Of a stretch of 64,000 nucleotides of DNA, positions 27,632 through 36,739 are shown one piece after another. Below the pieces are notes generated by a model that was not told the origin of the DNA, ran no database searches, and saw only the letters and a program-made list of their open reading frames with translations. Made by a program: the position numbers and the translations under genes. The DNA lies in assembly GCF_029958905.1 (NCBI RefSeq), contig NZ_CP124613.1:248001-312000 (forward strand). Direction: 5' to 3'. The stretch is from Vibrio sp. YMD68 (lineage in GTDB: Bacteria; Pseudomonadota; Gammaproteobacteria; Enterobacterales; Vibrionaceae). Each line of letters starts with the position of its first letter. Positions within the stretch are counted from its first letter, which is position 1.

Positions 27632-27640
27632 TTATCCACA
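27632..27640 (+). promoter_or_regulatory. DnaA box in ori2
   Basis: TTATCCACA matches the consensus DnaA box at all nine positions. It lies 16 bases after the last copy of the regular iteron array. Vibrio ori2 needs DnaA as well as RctB. Confidence 0.85.
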
Positions 27641-28017
27641 ACCCTTCATAAAATTGAGTGGTTTATTCACTCGTATCTTTTTATCCGAACGGGTAGAGAC
27701 GGTTTACATTCCAGAAGCATGATCAAGAACGCTCCTTATTAAAGAACTAATGACACTATTTCGTTTTATTATTGACCAAACTTAAGTGCAACAGCAAATA
27801 GAGTATATATTAGCCATCACCTGATTCTACTATCAGTCAATTCGAAAGCATGATCAAGAATAAGCGGATTTTGAAACGCATGTGCAGATAATCTCTTCGT
27901 TTAACTTAGTTAAGGGTGATTGTTACCGTTAACCATTATTCCATCTACATTCCTCCGTAATTTGAGAGATAATTTACATGCTTCCGAAGGTGTATATCAC
28001 TTGATCATCGTTCCGAC

Positions 28018-28317
28018 TCATGATCTTAAATCAAGATCCGAATGAGGTGATGAATTTGAAGGGATTTCTCCTTGATCATCTTTCCATAAAAGCCGTTTTT
28101 CTTCGGAAGAATGATCATGAATCAACTCTTGATCATTCTTCCGATATTCATCCAATAAGCGCTCCAGTATGCCATGACTTATCTGTGGTCCTGTTTCTAT
28201 TGTTTGACGACTTAATCGCGTACTGAGTGAAAATTTGGCCTGTTTATAGTTCAAATGACACAGGCCGTAATTTATTCGACCTTTATAATCGTTCCGCACA
28301 GATTTATTTTCCACCAT
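28018..28317 (-). other. rctA-like region of ori2 (open frame of doubtful coding value)
   Basis: An open frame of 99 codons runs leftward here, in the position of the V. cholerae rctA locus. In that organism rctA is known as a transcribed negative element for replication and a place where inhibitory 39-mers reside, not as a protein gene. The sequence is full of ATGATCA-type motifs (28002, 28020, 28073, 28111 and 28130). The predicted peptide has no recognisable domain, and no RBS precedes its ATG. I treat it as a regulatory region. Confidence 0.55.
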
Positions 28318-28337
28318 CTTTTAATCATGAAAACGTA

Positions 28338-28352
28338 TTTTACATTGTAAAT
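28338..28352. other. parS2 partition site between ori2 and parA2
   Basis: TTTTACATTGTAAAT matches NTTTACANTGTAAAN exactly. It lies about 220 bases before parA2, next to the rctA region. In V. cholerae, ParB2 bound in this area is known to affect replication by interfering with RctB at rctA. Confidence 0.9.
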
Positions 28353-28572
28353 TAGTGACATTGTAACACTTTTAATCTATTGGCTTTTCTTACGTTAGTG
28401 CCATAGAAAGTCGTGTACTATATTCATTTGAAATGGACGTTTATCATCAATTACATCAATAATACTCTTATTAATGGAACACTAATGTTTTATTGAATGT
28501 TCACCTTTTTATTGAGTGTATCTTAAATTGCTGTACAATCGGTTGTTAGATAAATAACAACGGAATTTGGCA

Positions 28573-29790
28573 ATGAAAAGAGAACAAACAATAGAGAATC
28601 TCTACCAGCTCGCTGAACAGACCCAACAAGTCCAAGCTGACCGTATTGAGATAGTGTTAGAAGAAAGAAGTGATGAGCATTTTCCTCCAATGTCTAAAGC
28701 ATTAATGGAAACTCGCTCTGGACTCACTCGAAGAAAACTCGATGATGCCATTAGTAAGCTTGAGGCCGCTGGGCATCAATTTACCAAAAATAACGCTAAT
28801 CACTACTCTATTTCGTTACAAGAAGCACACATGCTTATGGATGCTGCGGGTGTCGCCAAATTTCATCAACGTAAGAAAAATGGCGATAATAAGCCTTGGA
28901 TTATTAACGTTCAAAACCAGAAGGGTGGAACGGGTAAGTCAATGACGGCGGTTCATCTGGCTGCCTGTTTAGCGCTTAATTTAGATAAGCGTTACCGTAT
29001 TTGCTTAATAGATTTGGATCCTCAAGGTTCACTGCGTTTGTTTTTGAACCCTCAAATCAGTATCTCAGAGCATGAAAATATCTATTCTGCGGTCGATATT
29101 ATGCTTGATAACGTACCTGACGGTGTTGAGGTAAACAAAGAGTTCTTGCATAAAAATGTCATGATGCCCACTCAGTATCCAAACTTAAAAACGGTATCGG
29201 CTTTCCCTGAAGATGCGATGTTTAATGCAGAAGCGTGGCAGCACCTTTCAAAAAATCAGTCACTGGATATTGTAAAACTTCTGAAGGAAAAACTGATTGA
29301 TCAGATCGCAGATGACTTTGATGTCATTATGATTGATACCGGCCCGCACGTTGACCCGCTGGTTTGGAATGCCATGTACGCATCGAATGCGCTGCTTATT
29401 CCTTGCGCCGCTAAGCGTCTTGATTGGGCTTCAACCGTCAACTTCTTCCAACATTTGCCGACCGTATATGAAATGTTTCCTGATGACTGGAAGGGGCTCG
29501 AATTTGTGCGCTTAATGCCAACAATGTTTGAAGATGACAATAAGAAGCAAGTGTCGGTGTTGACTGAAATGAATTATTTGCTTGGTGACCAAGTGACGAT
29601 GGCGACCATACCTAGAAGCCGAGCATTTGAAACGTGTGCTGACACATACAGTACGGTTTTCGATCTTACAGCTGGGGACTTTGAAGGTGGTAAGAAAACA
29701 TTGGCAACCGCTCAAGATGCAGTACAAAAAGGCGCGCTAGAGCTCGAACGTGTCCTTCACAGCAATTGGTCTTCACTAAATCAGGGGTAA
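28573..29790 (+). CDS. parA2: ParA2, chromosome II partition ATPase
   Basis: The protein has 405 residues. It is a Walker-type ATPase that moves the chromosome-II origin with ParB2. An N-terminal DNA-binding region of about 110 residues (GLTRRKLDDAISKLEAAGHQF) makes it a large type-Ia ParA. The deviant Walker A is NQKGGTGKS at about 114-122, and IDLDPQGSLRLFLNP and DVIMIDTGPHVDP are the A' and B motifs. The start is the ATG at 28573, preceded in frame by a TTG at 28567 that I reject. Six bases separate it from parB2. Type-Ia ParAs usually repress their own promoter; the 220-base leader with the parS2 site would be the target. Confidence 0.97.
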   Translation: MKREQTIENLYQLAEQTQQVQADRIEIVLEERSDEHFPPMSKALMETRSGLTRRKLDDAISKLEAAGHQFTKNNANHYSISLQEAHMLMDAAGVAKFHQRKKNGDNKPWIINVQNQKGGTGKSMTAVHLAACLALNLDKRYRICLIDLDPQGSLRLFLNPQISISEHENIYSAVDIMLDNVPDGVEVNKEFLHKNVMMPTQYPNLKTVSAFPEDAMFNAEAWQHLSKNQSLDIVKLLKEKLIDQIADDFDVIMIDTGPHVDPLVWNAMYASNALLIPCAAKRLDWASTVNFFQHLPTVYEMFPDDWKGLEFVRLMPTMFEDDNKKQVSVLTEMNYLLGDQVTMATIPRSRAFETCADTYSTVFDLTAGDFEGGKKTLATAQDAVQKGALELERVLHSNWSSLNQG

Positions 29791-29796
29791 TGAAAA

Positions 29797-30768
29797 ATGG
29801 CAATAAAAACGTCTGACTTAAACGCAAAACTCTTTGGTAAAGCGAACAAGCGCAGAGCAACCACACCGTTAGAAGCGCAAACTGCGGCCAAAGAGCAAGC
29901 TCAAATTATTGAACTTGCCGTTGCGGGTGAACAATTGGTCTCTTTTGAGCTTGTCCGAATTCCTGCCAATGAGCTAGAACAACGCACAACGGTATTTGCT
30001 GACAATGCTCGTGAGCAGTCTTTTCTTAACGAACATGCATTATCAGATGTATTGACGACGTTAAAAGAGAGAGGTCAACAGTACCCAGCGGTCGGTCGAA
30101 AAGGCAAAGATGGTAAGATAGAAGTTTTAGACGGTAGCCGCCGTCGTATGTCGTGTATTTTGGCAAACAAAGAGTTTTTAATCTATGTTGCTGAAGACAT
30201 TAATGCAGAGCATGCGAAGTTTCTCTCTGATGTAGCCAATGCTCATAAGCCCTTGTCATTATACGAAAAAGGCAAAGAAATGCTGGCCAAGCTGGATAGC
30301 GGTGAAGCAGAAGATCAAAAAGCACTTGCACGTATGTTTCAGTGCAGTGAAGCATTGGTCAGTGGTGCATTAAAAGCCGCTTCGCTACCTCTAGCCTTAC
30401 TTCAAGCGTACCCAAATGTCAGTGATCTAGGCCGCCCAACTATCGTAAAACTTCATAAGCAATACCATGAATTGTCTGAAGAACATCGCTCAACATTATT
30501 AGATAAGTGTCAGTCGAGTGATGGATATGTGTGGCAGCGTAGCCAAGTTCAAGGCGTGGCCCGGTTAACTAAAGAAGTGTCAGAAACGATTGAAAATTGG
30601 ATTGATGAATTGTCCCCGCCAAAGAAAAGTGGGAACAGTAAAATTGATCTTATCAAAGGCCGTGCGACTTATAGTCGAAAAGGCGCGAACCTAGCGCTGA
30701 ACCTAAAAAAGGTAGATGACGAGACAATGAGGGATATTTTGTCGTTCATTGAAACGAAACTGGGGTAA
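29797..30768 (+). CDS. parB2: ParB2, chromosome II centromere-binding protein
   Basis: The protein has 323 residues. It is a ParB/Spo0J-like CTP-dependent clamp that loads at parS2. It has the ParB N-terminal box with EVLDGSRRRMSC (the GxxRRxx CTP motif), the helix-turn-helix in KALARMFQCSEALVSGALKAASLP, and a C-terminal dimerisation domain. It starts six bases after parA2 and ends at a strong terminator. It belongs to the secondary-chromosome ParB2 type, with sequence unlike the chromosome-I ParB. Confidence 0.96.
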   Translation: MAIKTSDLNAKLFGKANKRRATTPLEAQTAAKEQAQIIELAVAGEQLVSFELVRIPANELEQRTTVFADNAREQSFLNEHALSDVLTTLKERGQQYPAVGRKGKDGKIEVLDGSRRRMSCILANKEFLIYVAEDINAEHAKFLSDVANAHKPLSLYEKGKEMLAKLDSGEAEDQKALARMFQCSEALVSGALKAASLPLALLQAYPNVSDLGRPTIVKLHKQYHELSEEHRSTLLDKCQSSDGYVWQRSQVQGVARLTKEVSETIENWIDELSPPKKSGNSKIDLIKGRATYSRKGANLALNLKKVDDETMRDILSFIETKLG

Positions 30769-30786
30769 CTCAACTCATTCTACAAG

Positions 30787-30809
30787 GCCGCGATTTCGCG
30801 GCTTTTTTT
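30787..30809 (+). terminator. Intrinsic terminator after parB2
   Basis: GCCGCG (30787-30792) pairs with CGCGGC (30797-30802), followed by seven T residues. Confidence 0.9.
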
Positions 30810-30858
30810 ATGGTGTGTGATAAGATTAACCCATCTAAATCAGACTGAACGCATACCT

Positions 30859-33030
30859 ATGTCTACACCCATCTCGTTTCTCTCCAAGCTATCTTCCGTT
30901 GCGGTTCAAAACCATATTCGTTTTGGTGTTGTACTACGTGGGCAAAAACATTGGCAAGAGCAGACCGTTCAGTCGTTTATTGATGCTCATCGCCCACGAA
31001 CTATCTTCCAACTAGGAGGCGATCCGTTTTCATCCAGCGATCCACTTTCATCCAGTCATCATGTAACATTTAAGCAAGGCAAGCGCCTCCTCGGGCAAGA
31101 GTGCCAGCTCTTAATTTGTGATTTTTCGGATGGTTTTGACGCGAACAGTTTCAGTGCTGCGATTGGAACGTTAACTGGCGGTGGTATTCTAATCATCATT
31201 CCCAGCGATAGAAATAACAAGCGTTTCGGCGAGTTAAGCTTTGATGCTCAATGGCTAGAAAAAGGGCTGTATCAGCTACTAAATATTGAGCAAAACCGCA
31301 CTCTACCTGGGCTCCCTGATGTTACAGATACTCCGGTAAATTCAGTCTATCACGAGCAAGAGCACGCGATTGAAAAAATAATCAGAGTCATAGAAGGCCA
31401 CCGAAAACGTCCATTGATGTTAACTGCCGACAGAGGAAGAGGAAAAACCGCATCGCTCGGACTCGCCTCAGCTCAGCTAATGATGTCCAAGTCGTTAGAT
31501 ATCATTGTTACCGCCCCGACATTAACGATGGTTTCTCCATTGTTCCACCATGCTGCTTTATCATTATCATTGCCGGTTACTCGAACTGGCGAACTTGATT
31601 ACAGTTCAGAGCGTCATTCATCATCGATTCGCTTTGTTGCGCCGGATGACCTTATTCGATTAAAACATCAATGCGATCTACTGATCGTAGATGAAGCAGC
31701 GGCTATTCCGGTACCCATGCTAAAAACCTTTGTGCAGCGTCATCACCGTTTGGTATTGTCGAGCACCATTCATGGCTATGAAGGGTCAGGACGAGGGTTT
31801 AGCTTAAAGTTCATACCTTGGTTGAAAAACGAAAGGCCAGGTAGCTCGGAATTGCATTTAAATCAGCCGATACGTTGGCAGCGGAACGACCCGTTAGAGC
31901 ATTGGCACAATACCGCCTTTTTATTAGATGCTGATTGTATTGGTACGCCCGTGGGCGAACAGCCTAACCTTGAAGCGCTGTCGCTGGTTAAAATAGAAAA
32001 AAGTCAGCTGATTGGCGATCCCGCTTTGTTACGCCGCTGTTTTGGTTTATTGGTGAATGCTCATTATCAGACATCACCGAATGATCTCTTTCATCTTTTA
32101 GGCGACAACCTCACCAGTCTTTATGTGTTGATGCTAAAAGATGAGTGCCTTGGTTGTATATTAACGGTTGAGGAAGGAGGCCTGAGCCTAGAGATGGTCG
32201 AGCTTATTCAGCAGGGAAAACGCAGACCGCCAGGCCAACTGGTTTCAGTATCCATCGCGAATCAGTTAGGCATCGCGAAAGCGGCTTTAGATAAAAGCTT
32301 GCGCATCATGAGAATTGCTGTTCATCCCTCTTACCAAGGCATCAACATAGGCTCTCTGATGTTGAAACAGCTCCAGCAACGGAATAAGAATTCATTTTTG
32401 TCCACCAGTTTTGGTGCAACGTCAGAATTAATACGGTTTTGGAGGAACAATCATTTCTCTGTAGTAAGAGTTGGAAGCCAGCGAGATAAAGCCAGTGGCT
32501 GTTATTCTGTGACCATGATAAAGGGTGATAATGTGGAATGGTTAGATAGGGCAGAGCAGATGTTTGCTGATAGTTTGGAATATCGACTGTCTGATAGTTT
32601 GACTGATATGGAATTCTCGGTTCTACGAACATTATACCAACAGGTACCATCTTCTCATTGTGACCTGTCACCGGAAGAGATGAATCTACTCCAGTTTTAT
32701 GTTCAAGGCGGTGCCAGCTTTGATAGTATCGCGTATATTTTGCGTCGCTTAATCGCTTTTATATTGATCCAAGAAAATGGCTTTAGTCTCAGTGTTCAAC
32801 AGAGCGAGTCTACCGTTTTCAAATCATCTTCTGCTTTCAAGTCATCATCGGCTAGCTTAGTGACCGATCTACTCATTGCTAAAGTACTTCAACAGAAAAG
32901 TTTGTTTGAATGTTCTGCTGTCATTTCTGCGTCAGGGCGAAAACAAAGCGAGTTACAATTGAAGCAAGATATAGAGAGTTTACTCTGTAATTTACAGTGT
33001 AAACTCTCTATCCAAAATACATACCCGTAG
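30859..33030 (+). CDS. tmcA: TmcA, tRNA(Met) cytidine acetyltransferase
   Basis: The protein has 723 residues. It makes N4-acetylcytidine at the wobble base of elongator tRNA(Met), using ATP (or GTP) and acetyl-CoA. A DUF1726-like N-terminal part precedes a P-loop ATPase/helicase domain with TADRGRGKTAS at about 189, LLIVDEAAAIP and the SSTIHGYEGSGRGF segment. A GNAT domain (IAVHPSYQGINIGSLML) from about 480 and a C-terminal tail follow. I place the start at 30859; the longer frame to 30817 overlaps the parB2 terminator. It has no clear RBS. The last codons include a parS2 site. Confidence 0.9.
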   Translation: MSTPISFLSKLSSVAVQNHIRFGVVLRGQKHWQEQTVQSFIDAHRPRTIFQLGGDPFSSSDPLSSSHHVTFKQGKRLLGQECQLLICDFSDGFDANSFSAAIGTLTGGGILIIIPSDRNNKRFGELSFDAQWLEKGLYQLLNIEQNRTLPGLPDVTDTPVNSVYHEQEHAIEKIIRVIEGHRKRPLMLTADRGRGKTASLGLASAQLMMSKSLDIIVTAPTLTMVSPLFHHAALSLSLPVTRTGELDYSSERHSSSIRFVAPDDLIRLKHQCDLLIVDEAAAIPVPMLKTFVQRHHRLVLSSTIHGYEGSGRGFSLKFIPWLKNERPGSSELHLNQPIRWQRNDPLEHWHNTAFLLDADCIGTPVGEQPNLEALSLVKIEKSQLIGDPALLRRCFGLLVNAHYQTSPNDLFHLLGDNLTSLYVLMLKDECLGCILTVEEGGLSLEMVELIQQGKRRPPGQLVSVSIANQLGIAKAALDKSLRIMRIAVHPSYQGINIGSLMLKQLQQRNKNSFLSTSFGATSELIRFWRNNHFSVVRVGSQRDKASGCYSVTMIKGDNVEWLDRAEQMFADSLEYRLSDSLTDMEFSVLRTLYQQVPSSHCDLSPEEMNLLQFYVQGGASFDSIAYILRRLIAFILIQENGFSLSVQQSESTVFKSSSAFKSSSASLVTDLLIAKVLQQKSLFECSAVISASGRKQSELQLKQDIESLLCNLQCKLSIQNTYP
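32990..33004. other. parS2 partition site inside the 3' end of tmcA
   Basis: ATTTACAGTGTAAAC is a perfect parS2 match embedded in the last codons of tmcA. A degenerate copy (TTTACTCTGTAAT) lies immediately upstream at about 32980. The coding sequence therefore also has to keep a centromere site. Confidence 0.85.
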
Positions 33031-33031
33031 T

Positions 33032-33046
33032 ATTTACACTGTAAAC
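33032..33046. other. parS2 partition site just after tmcA
   Basis: ATTTACACTGTAAAC is a perfect parS2 match starting two bases after the tmcA stop. Its centre is 42 bases (four helix turns) from the centre of the site inside the gene, so the pair lies on one face. Confidence 0.85.
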
Positions 33047-33084
33047 TGATAAAAAACATCATTTAATTCAACTCCTTTATTCAA

Positions 33085-33125
33085 AAAATCCTACTAATAA
33101 TAAAGTATTAGTAGGATTTTTTTGT
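33085..33125 (+). terminator. Intrinsic terminator after tmcA
   Basis: A perfect 15-bp stem, AAAATCCTACTAATA (33085-33099) with TATTAGTAGGATTTT (33106-33120), is followed by further T residues. The symmetric A/T tails may let it work for both strands. Confidence 0.9.
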
Positions 33126-33322
33126 TTAAAGTGGGCTAGTTTTAAGTGGTTAATAATTAAAGAAAAATCGACAGTTTGTAATGAGCGACGCATTTTTATC
33201 TATTCACATTCAAGTTTGGATATTTGCGTAATAGTCAATTCTTCCTAAACTCAAAATTAACGTCAGTAGAGAAACAAACAGCACCAGTAAGCACTAACAA
33301 GAAATATACATAGGAAAACATA

Positions 33323-33598
33323 ATGGACTGTTTATTAGGTGAATCGCTAGAGATCTCCACCGTAATGGATGCAAAAATTCAGTATGCGGAATGGCTTAAA
33401 CAATCATCCTTGCTACGTATAAATGCGTCGCAAGTTTCTAAGGTTGATACTGCTGGAGTTCAATTACTGGCTTCCCTTTTTGTGAGTGCTAAACGATTGA
33501 ATGTGACAATTGAGCTTAGTGAAAGCTCTGCTGTGTTGACCGAGGCGTTCGTTACCCTTGGCTTAACGAGCGTTTTCAATGATGAAATGGATGGTTGA
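33323..33598 (+). CDS. STAS domain protein at the head of the chemosensory cluster
   Basis: The protein has 91 residues. The STAS motif KVDTAGVQLLASLF has Thr in the position where the phosphorylated Ser normally sits in anti-sigma-factor antagonists (SpoIIAA/RsbV type). It begins the cluster and its stop lies a few bases before the cheY start. It could be a substrate or partner of the kinase and PP2C phosphatase domains of the receiver-PP2C protein at the far end of the cluster; that is inference. AGGAAAA precedes the ATG. Confidence 0.85.
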   Translation: MDCLLGESLEISTVMDAKIQYAEWLKQSSLLRINASQVSKVDTAGVQLLASLFVSAKRLNVTIELSESSAVLTEAFVTLGLTSVFNDEMDG

Positions 33599-33609
33599 AG
33601 GTGAGTAAT

Positions 33610-33969
33610 ATGACAAAGATTTTAGCAGTAGATGATTCGATTTCTATTCGTCAAATGGTAAGCCATACATTGAAAGATGCAGGGTATGAAGTTGAAACAG
33701 CCAATGATGGCAGCGATGCGTTAAAAAAAGCGCAACTGACGAAATTTGATGTGGTTATTTCGGATGTCAACATGCCGATCATGGGAGGCTTTGACCTTGT
33801 AAGAGCGATAAGAGGCAAGCCTCAATATAAGTTCATTCCCATTCTTATGTTAACAACGGAAACCAGTATTGAAAAAAAACAGGAAGGTAAGTCTGCTGGA
33901 GCGACGGGGTGGTTAGTCAAACCGTTCAATCCAGAAACATTGCTCAAAACGTTAAAACGTGTGATCTAG
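33610..33969 (+). CDS. cheY: CheY response regulator of the cluster III system
   Basis: The protein has 119 residues and is a single receiver domain. Phosphorylation-site residues are visible: the acidic pair in AVDDSISIRQM, Asp in VVISDVNMPIMGG, Thr in LMLTTETS and Lys in GWLVKPFNPE. I choose the ATG at 33610 over GTG 33601 because AAGGTGAG lies ahead of it. In V. cholerae the corresponding protein is called CheY4. Whether it binds the flagellar motor or acts elsewhere is not known from sequence. Confidence 0.93.
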   Translation: MTKILAVDDSISIRQMVSHTLKDAGYEVETANDGSDALKKAQLTKFDVVISDVNMPIMGGFDLVRAIRGKPQYKFIPILMLTTETSIEKKQEGKSAGATGWLVKPFNPETLLKTLKRVI

Positions 33970-34014
33970 CGAACTATTAAAACAAAAAATAATGTCAACT
34001 CGCAGGGATTAGAT

Positions 34015-36198
34015 ATGGCTTTAGACATGGACCAGCTTCGCAAAATGTTTTACGAGGAATGTCGTGAAAATTTAGAAGTGCTGGAAAACGAGTTACTCAA
34101 TATTGAAGTATCAAGTGTTGAAAAGGAAACGATCAACACCATATTTCGAGCTGCTCACTCAATCAAGGGTGGGGCGGCTACCTTCAATCTATTTGATATT
34201 AGCGAGTTCACCCACGCCATTGAAGCTTACCTCGACCTTGTTCGCAACGATGAAAAAGAACTGACCAAAAGTAGCATCGATGTTCTGCTGAAAGGCGGAG
34301 ACTGCATTAAAAATATGCTCGAAGGGCATGAAAGTGATGAAGTTGTTGATGAAGCACTGAAGGCCTCGGTTAATCAATTGCTTGAGCAGTTGCTTGATAA
34401 TAACAGTGAAGATCTGCCACTGAACCAAGAGCCTAACGTTACCCAAGATGCAGAAGAAGCCGATTCTTTTGAACTCGCCATTTCTGAAAGTGACAATAGC
34501 CCAGAAATTCCCAAATTGTGGGCGATTCAATTTACACCTCATAGAGAAATGTTTTTTAGTGGTAATGACCCCTTACGGATCATCCGGGAACTTTTGGAAT
34601 TTGATCAGCAAGCAAAAGTAGATGCTTGCATTGATGAACTTCCTGAAATAGCGGAAATAGAAGAGGAGCTGTCATATCTCTATTGGAAGATAACGATCGA
34701 TGGCTCTGTGGCACTCGATGAAATACAAGAAGTGTTTGAATGGGTGGAAGATGAATGTGATCTCACCATTGAACCGACTTTTGATTCTCCAATCACTGTC
34801 GATTCTTCATTGGTAGAGATAGAACAAGACGACACATCAACCGATGCACAAGTTCAATCGCCAGAATCTGTCCAAGAATCCCCTCAGACTATCCTTGATG
34901 AGACAACGTCAGGTAGTCAACCTCCAACTTCGAAGCTTCTAGACAAAGGCAAAAGTTCACCGGCGACTAAGCCCACCAAATCGGATTCAAGTGTCAGTTC
35001 CATACGAGTCGACATCGACAAAGTGGATGGACTTATTAATTTGGTTGGAGAATTAGTTATTACACAATCGATGCTCAATGAGATCGGTAACGACTTCTCG
35101 ATGGACAAACTAGACAAACTTAAGGAAGGCCTTGATCAACTGCTGCAAAACAGTCGAGATTTGCAAGAGAACGTCCTCAATATTCGAATGTTACCGATGA
35201 GTTTTGCCTTCAGTCGCTTTCCTCGGTTGGTTCGAGATTTGTGCGGGCGGTTGGAAAAGCAGGTCGATCTGCAAATCAGTGGAGAAAATACCGAGCTGGA
35301 TAAAACGGTGTTGGAGCGGATCGTCGATCCGTTAGTTCACTTAGTGAGAAATGGTATTGACCATGGTATCGAGGTTCCTGAAATTCGAGTTGCGAACGGC
35401 AAACCGGAAGAGGGTGTTATCTCGCTCAATGCTTACCACCAAGGTGGCGCGATTGTTATTGAGATTAAAGATGACGGTGCCGGGATCGACTGTGATGCGT
35501 TATGGAGAAAAGCGATTGAAAAAGGCGTATTGGATGCGGACTCTCGCAGAGAGGAAATGACCGATAAACAAGTACTGAATCTGATTTTTGCGCCGGGATT
35601 CTCTACCGCGGATGAAGTCTCTGACATCTCTGGTCGCGGTGTGGGAATGGACGTTGTAAAGAGGAATATTGAAGAGCTTGGTGGACACATAGAGGTGGAA
35701 TCAAAACTGGGTTTTGGATGCCACTTCACCATCAATCTACCGCTGACTTTAGCGATACTGGATGGACAGTTAGTTAAAGTCGGTAGCGAAGTTTATGTTA
35801 TCCCATTGTTGACCATCATTGAATCCATTCAAATCAGTACCGACTGCATTAAACATGCGTCTGGCGGAATAGAACTGTATCGCTTACGAGATGAAAATAT
35901 CCCTATTTTGCGTTTACAAGATGAACTTGAAATGGGGGAAAGCGGTGTCCTTAATGAGCGAATTCTCTGTTTTGTCGAAGCCGCAGGAAGTCGAGTGGGA
36001 TTGGTGCTTGATGAACTTCTCGATCAGCAGCAAGTGGTGATCAAAAGCCTCGAATCCAATTACACCAAAGTACCCGGTATATCAGGAGCTACGATTCTGG
36101 GTGATGGCTCCGTTTCATTGATACTGGACATTCAAGGGTTGATTACAAGCTATCTCACCAAATCAGCGAATTCCGGTAACAAAGGAATAGCTGCCTAG
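34015..36198 (+). CDS. cheA: CheA histidine kinase of the cluster III system
   Basis: The protein has 727 residues. It has P1 with phospho-accepting His48 (RAAHSIKGGAATF), a P2-like domain at about 160-260, a long Ser/Thr/Pro/Gln linker (about 265-330), the P3 dimerisation helix pair, and P4 with the N box HLVRNGIDHGIE and G boxes (DDGAGID, SGRGVGMDVV). The P5 CheW-like domain runs from about 585. All catalytic elements are intact. It phosphorylates the CheY and CheB of the cluster. It is followed nine bases later by cheW. Confidence 0.95.
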   Translation: MALDMDQLRKMFYEECRENLEVLENELLNIEVSSVEKETINTIFRAAHSIKGGAATFNLFDISEFTHAIEAYLDLVRNDEKELTKSSIDVLLKGGDCIKNMLEGHESDEVVDEALKASVNQLLEQLLDNNSEDLPLNQEPNVTQDAEEADSFELAISESDNSPEIPKLWAIQFTPHREMFFSGNDPLRIIRELLEFDQQAKVDACIDELPEIAEIEEELSYLYWKITIDGSVALDEIQEVFEWVEDECDLTIEPTFDSPITVDSSLVEIEQDDTSTDAQVQSPESVQESPQTILDETTSGSQPPTSKLLDKGKSSPATKPTKSDSSVSSIRVDIDKVDGLINLVGELVITQSMLNEIGNDFSMDKLDKLKEGLDQLLQNSRDLQENVLNIRMLPMSFAFSRFPRLVRDLCGRLEKQVDLQISGENTELDKTVLERIVDPLVHLVRNGIDHGIEVPEIRVANGKPEEGVISLNAYHQGGAIVIEIKDDGAGIDCDALWRKAIEKGVLDADSRREEMTDKQVLNLIFAPGFSTADEVSDISGRGVGMDVVKRNIEELGGHIEVESKLGFGCHFTINLPLTLAILDGQLVKVGSEVYVIPLLTIIESIQISTDCIKHASGGIELYRLRDENIPILRLQDELEMGESGVLNERILCFVEAAGSRVGLVLDELLDQQQVVIKSLESNYTKVPGISGATILGDGSVSLILDIQGLITSYLTKSANSGNKGIAA

Positions 36199-36206
36199 GA
36201 GGCGAT

Positions 36207-36737
36207 ATGACGACAGAACTGCATGCTTCATCTTCAGACTTGGATTCTGGCTCTATCGGTATCCAAACCAGTCACTATGACGATAACAATGAAAGTGCTG
36301 ACTTTCTTAGTTTTCGTTTGTCTACAGAGCTTTATGGCGTCGCGATTGAAAACGTAGAAGAAATTCGAGTTTGGGAGAGGCCAACAGCGATTCCTAGGTC
36401 GCCAGAGTTTGTTAAAGGTGTCATCAACCTAAGAGGCATGATCGTACCTGTTATTGATTTGAGGGCTCGATTCTCTTTGGGAGATTGCCAGTACATTCCG
36501 ACTACGGTGGTTCTTGTTCTAAGAAGCCGAAATGGCGACGTTGATCGTTTGATGGGGTTGGTTGTTGATGCGGTGAGTGACGTGGTTAGTCAAGGGGATA
36601 ACGTGCTGAGCCCTGCTCTCGGTGAGTCAAAAGTAACGCCCTATTTGCATGGTGTTCTCAATGTCGGCGATGAAATTATGTCTCTTCTTGATACCGAAGA
36701 GTTACTCAATATCGAACTGATTTTTAAGGCAGAGTAG
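36207..36737 (+). CDS. cheW: CheW coupling protein (first)
   Basis: The protein has 176 residues, a single CheW domain with an N-terminal extension of about 30. It has FLSFRLSTELYGVAIENVEEIR and KGVINLRGMIVPVIDLRARF. It links receptors and CheA in the array. A strong AGGAGG precedes the ATG. A second CheW follows two bases after its stop. Confidence 0.93.
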   Translation: MTTELHASSSDLDSGSIGIQTSHYDDNNESADFLSFRLSTELYGVAIENVEEIRVWERPTAIPRSPEFVKGVINLRGMIVPVIDLRARFSLGDCQYIPTTVVLVLRSRNGDVDRLMGLVVDAVSDVVSQGDNVLSPALGESKVTPYLHGVLNVGDEIMSLLDTEELLNIELIFKAE

Positions 36738-36739
36738 CA

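Larger units (their letters stand above)
27284..28330. other. ori2, chromosome II replication origin
   Basis: This region lies between rctB and parA2. ATGATCA iterons lie at 27496, 27519, 27542, 27564, 27587, 27610, 27719, 27850 and 28111; TGATCAT copies lie at 28002, 28073 and 28130. ATGATCT variants at about 27401, 27419 and 28020 add to these. Six of the copies fall within 27496-27616 at spacings of 22-24 bases, about two helix turns, so they lie on one face. A perfect DnaA box TTATCCACA is at 27632-27640. The unwinding region is the AT-rich stretch 27345-27430. Every iteron contains GATC, so binding can be tied to Dam methylation. Confidence 0.9.

Noticed and set aside
28018..28317. A 99-codon protein gene in the rctA region
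   Set aside because: No RBS, no conserved domain, and the DNA is dense with replication motifs; better treated as a regulatory locus.
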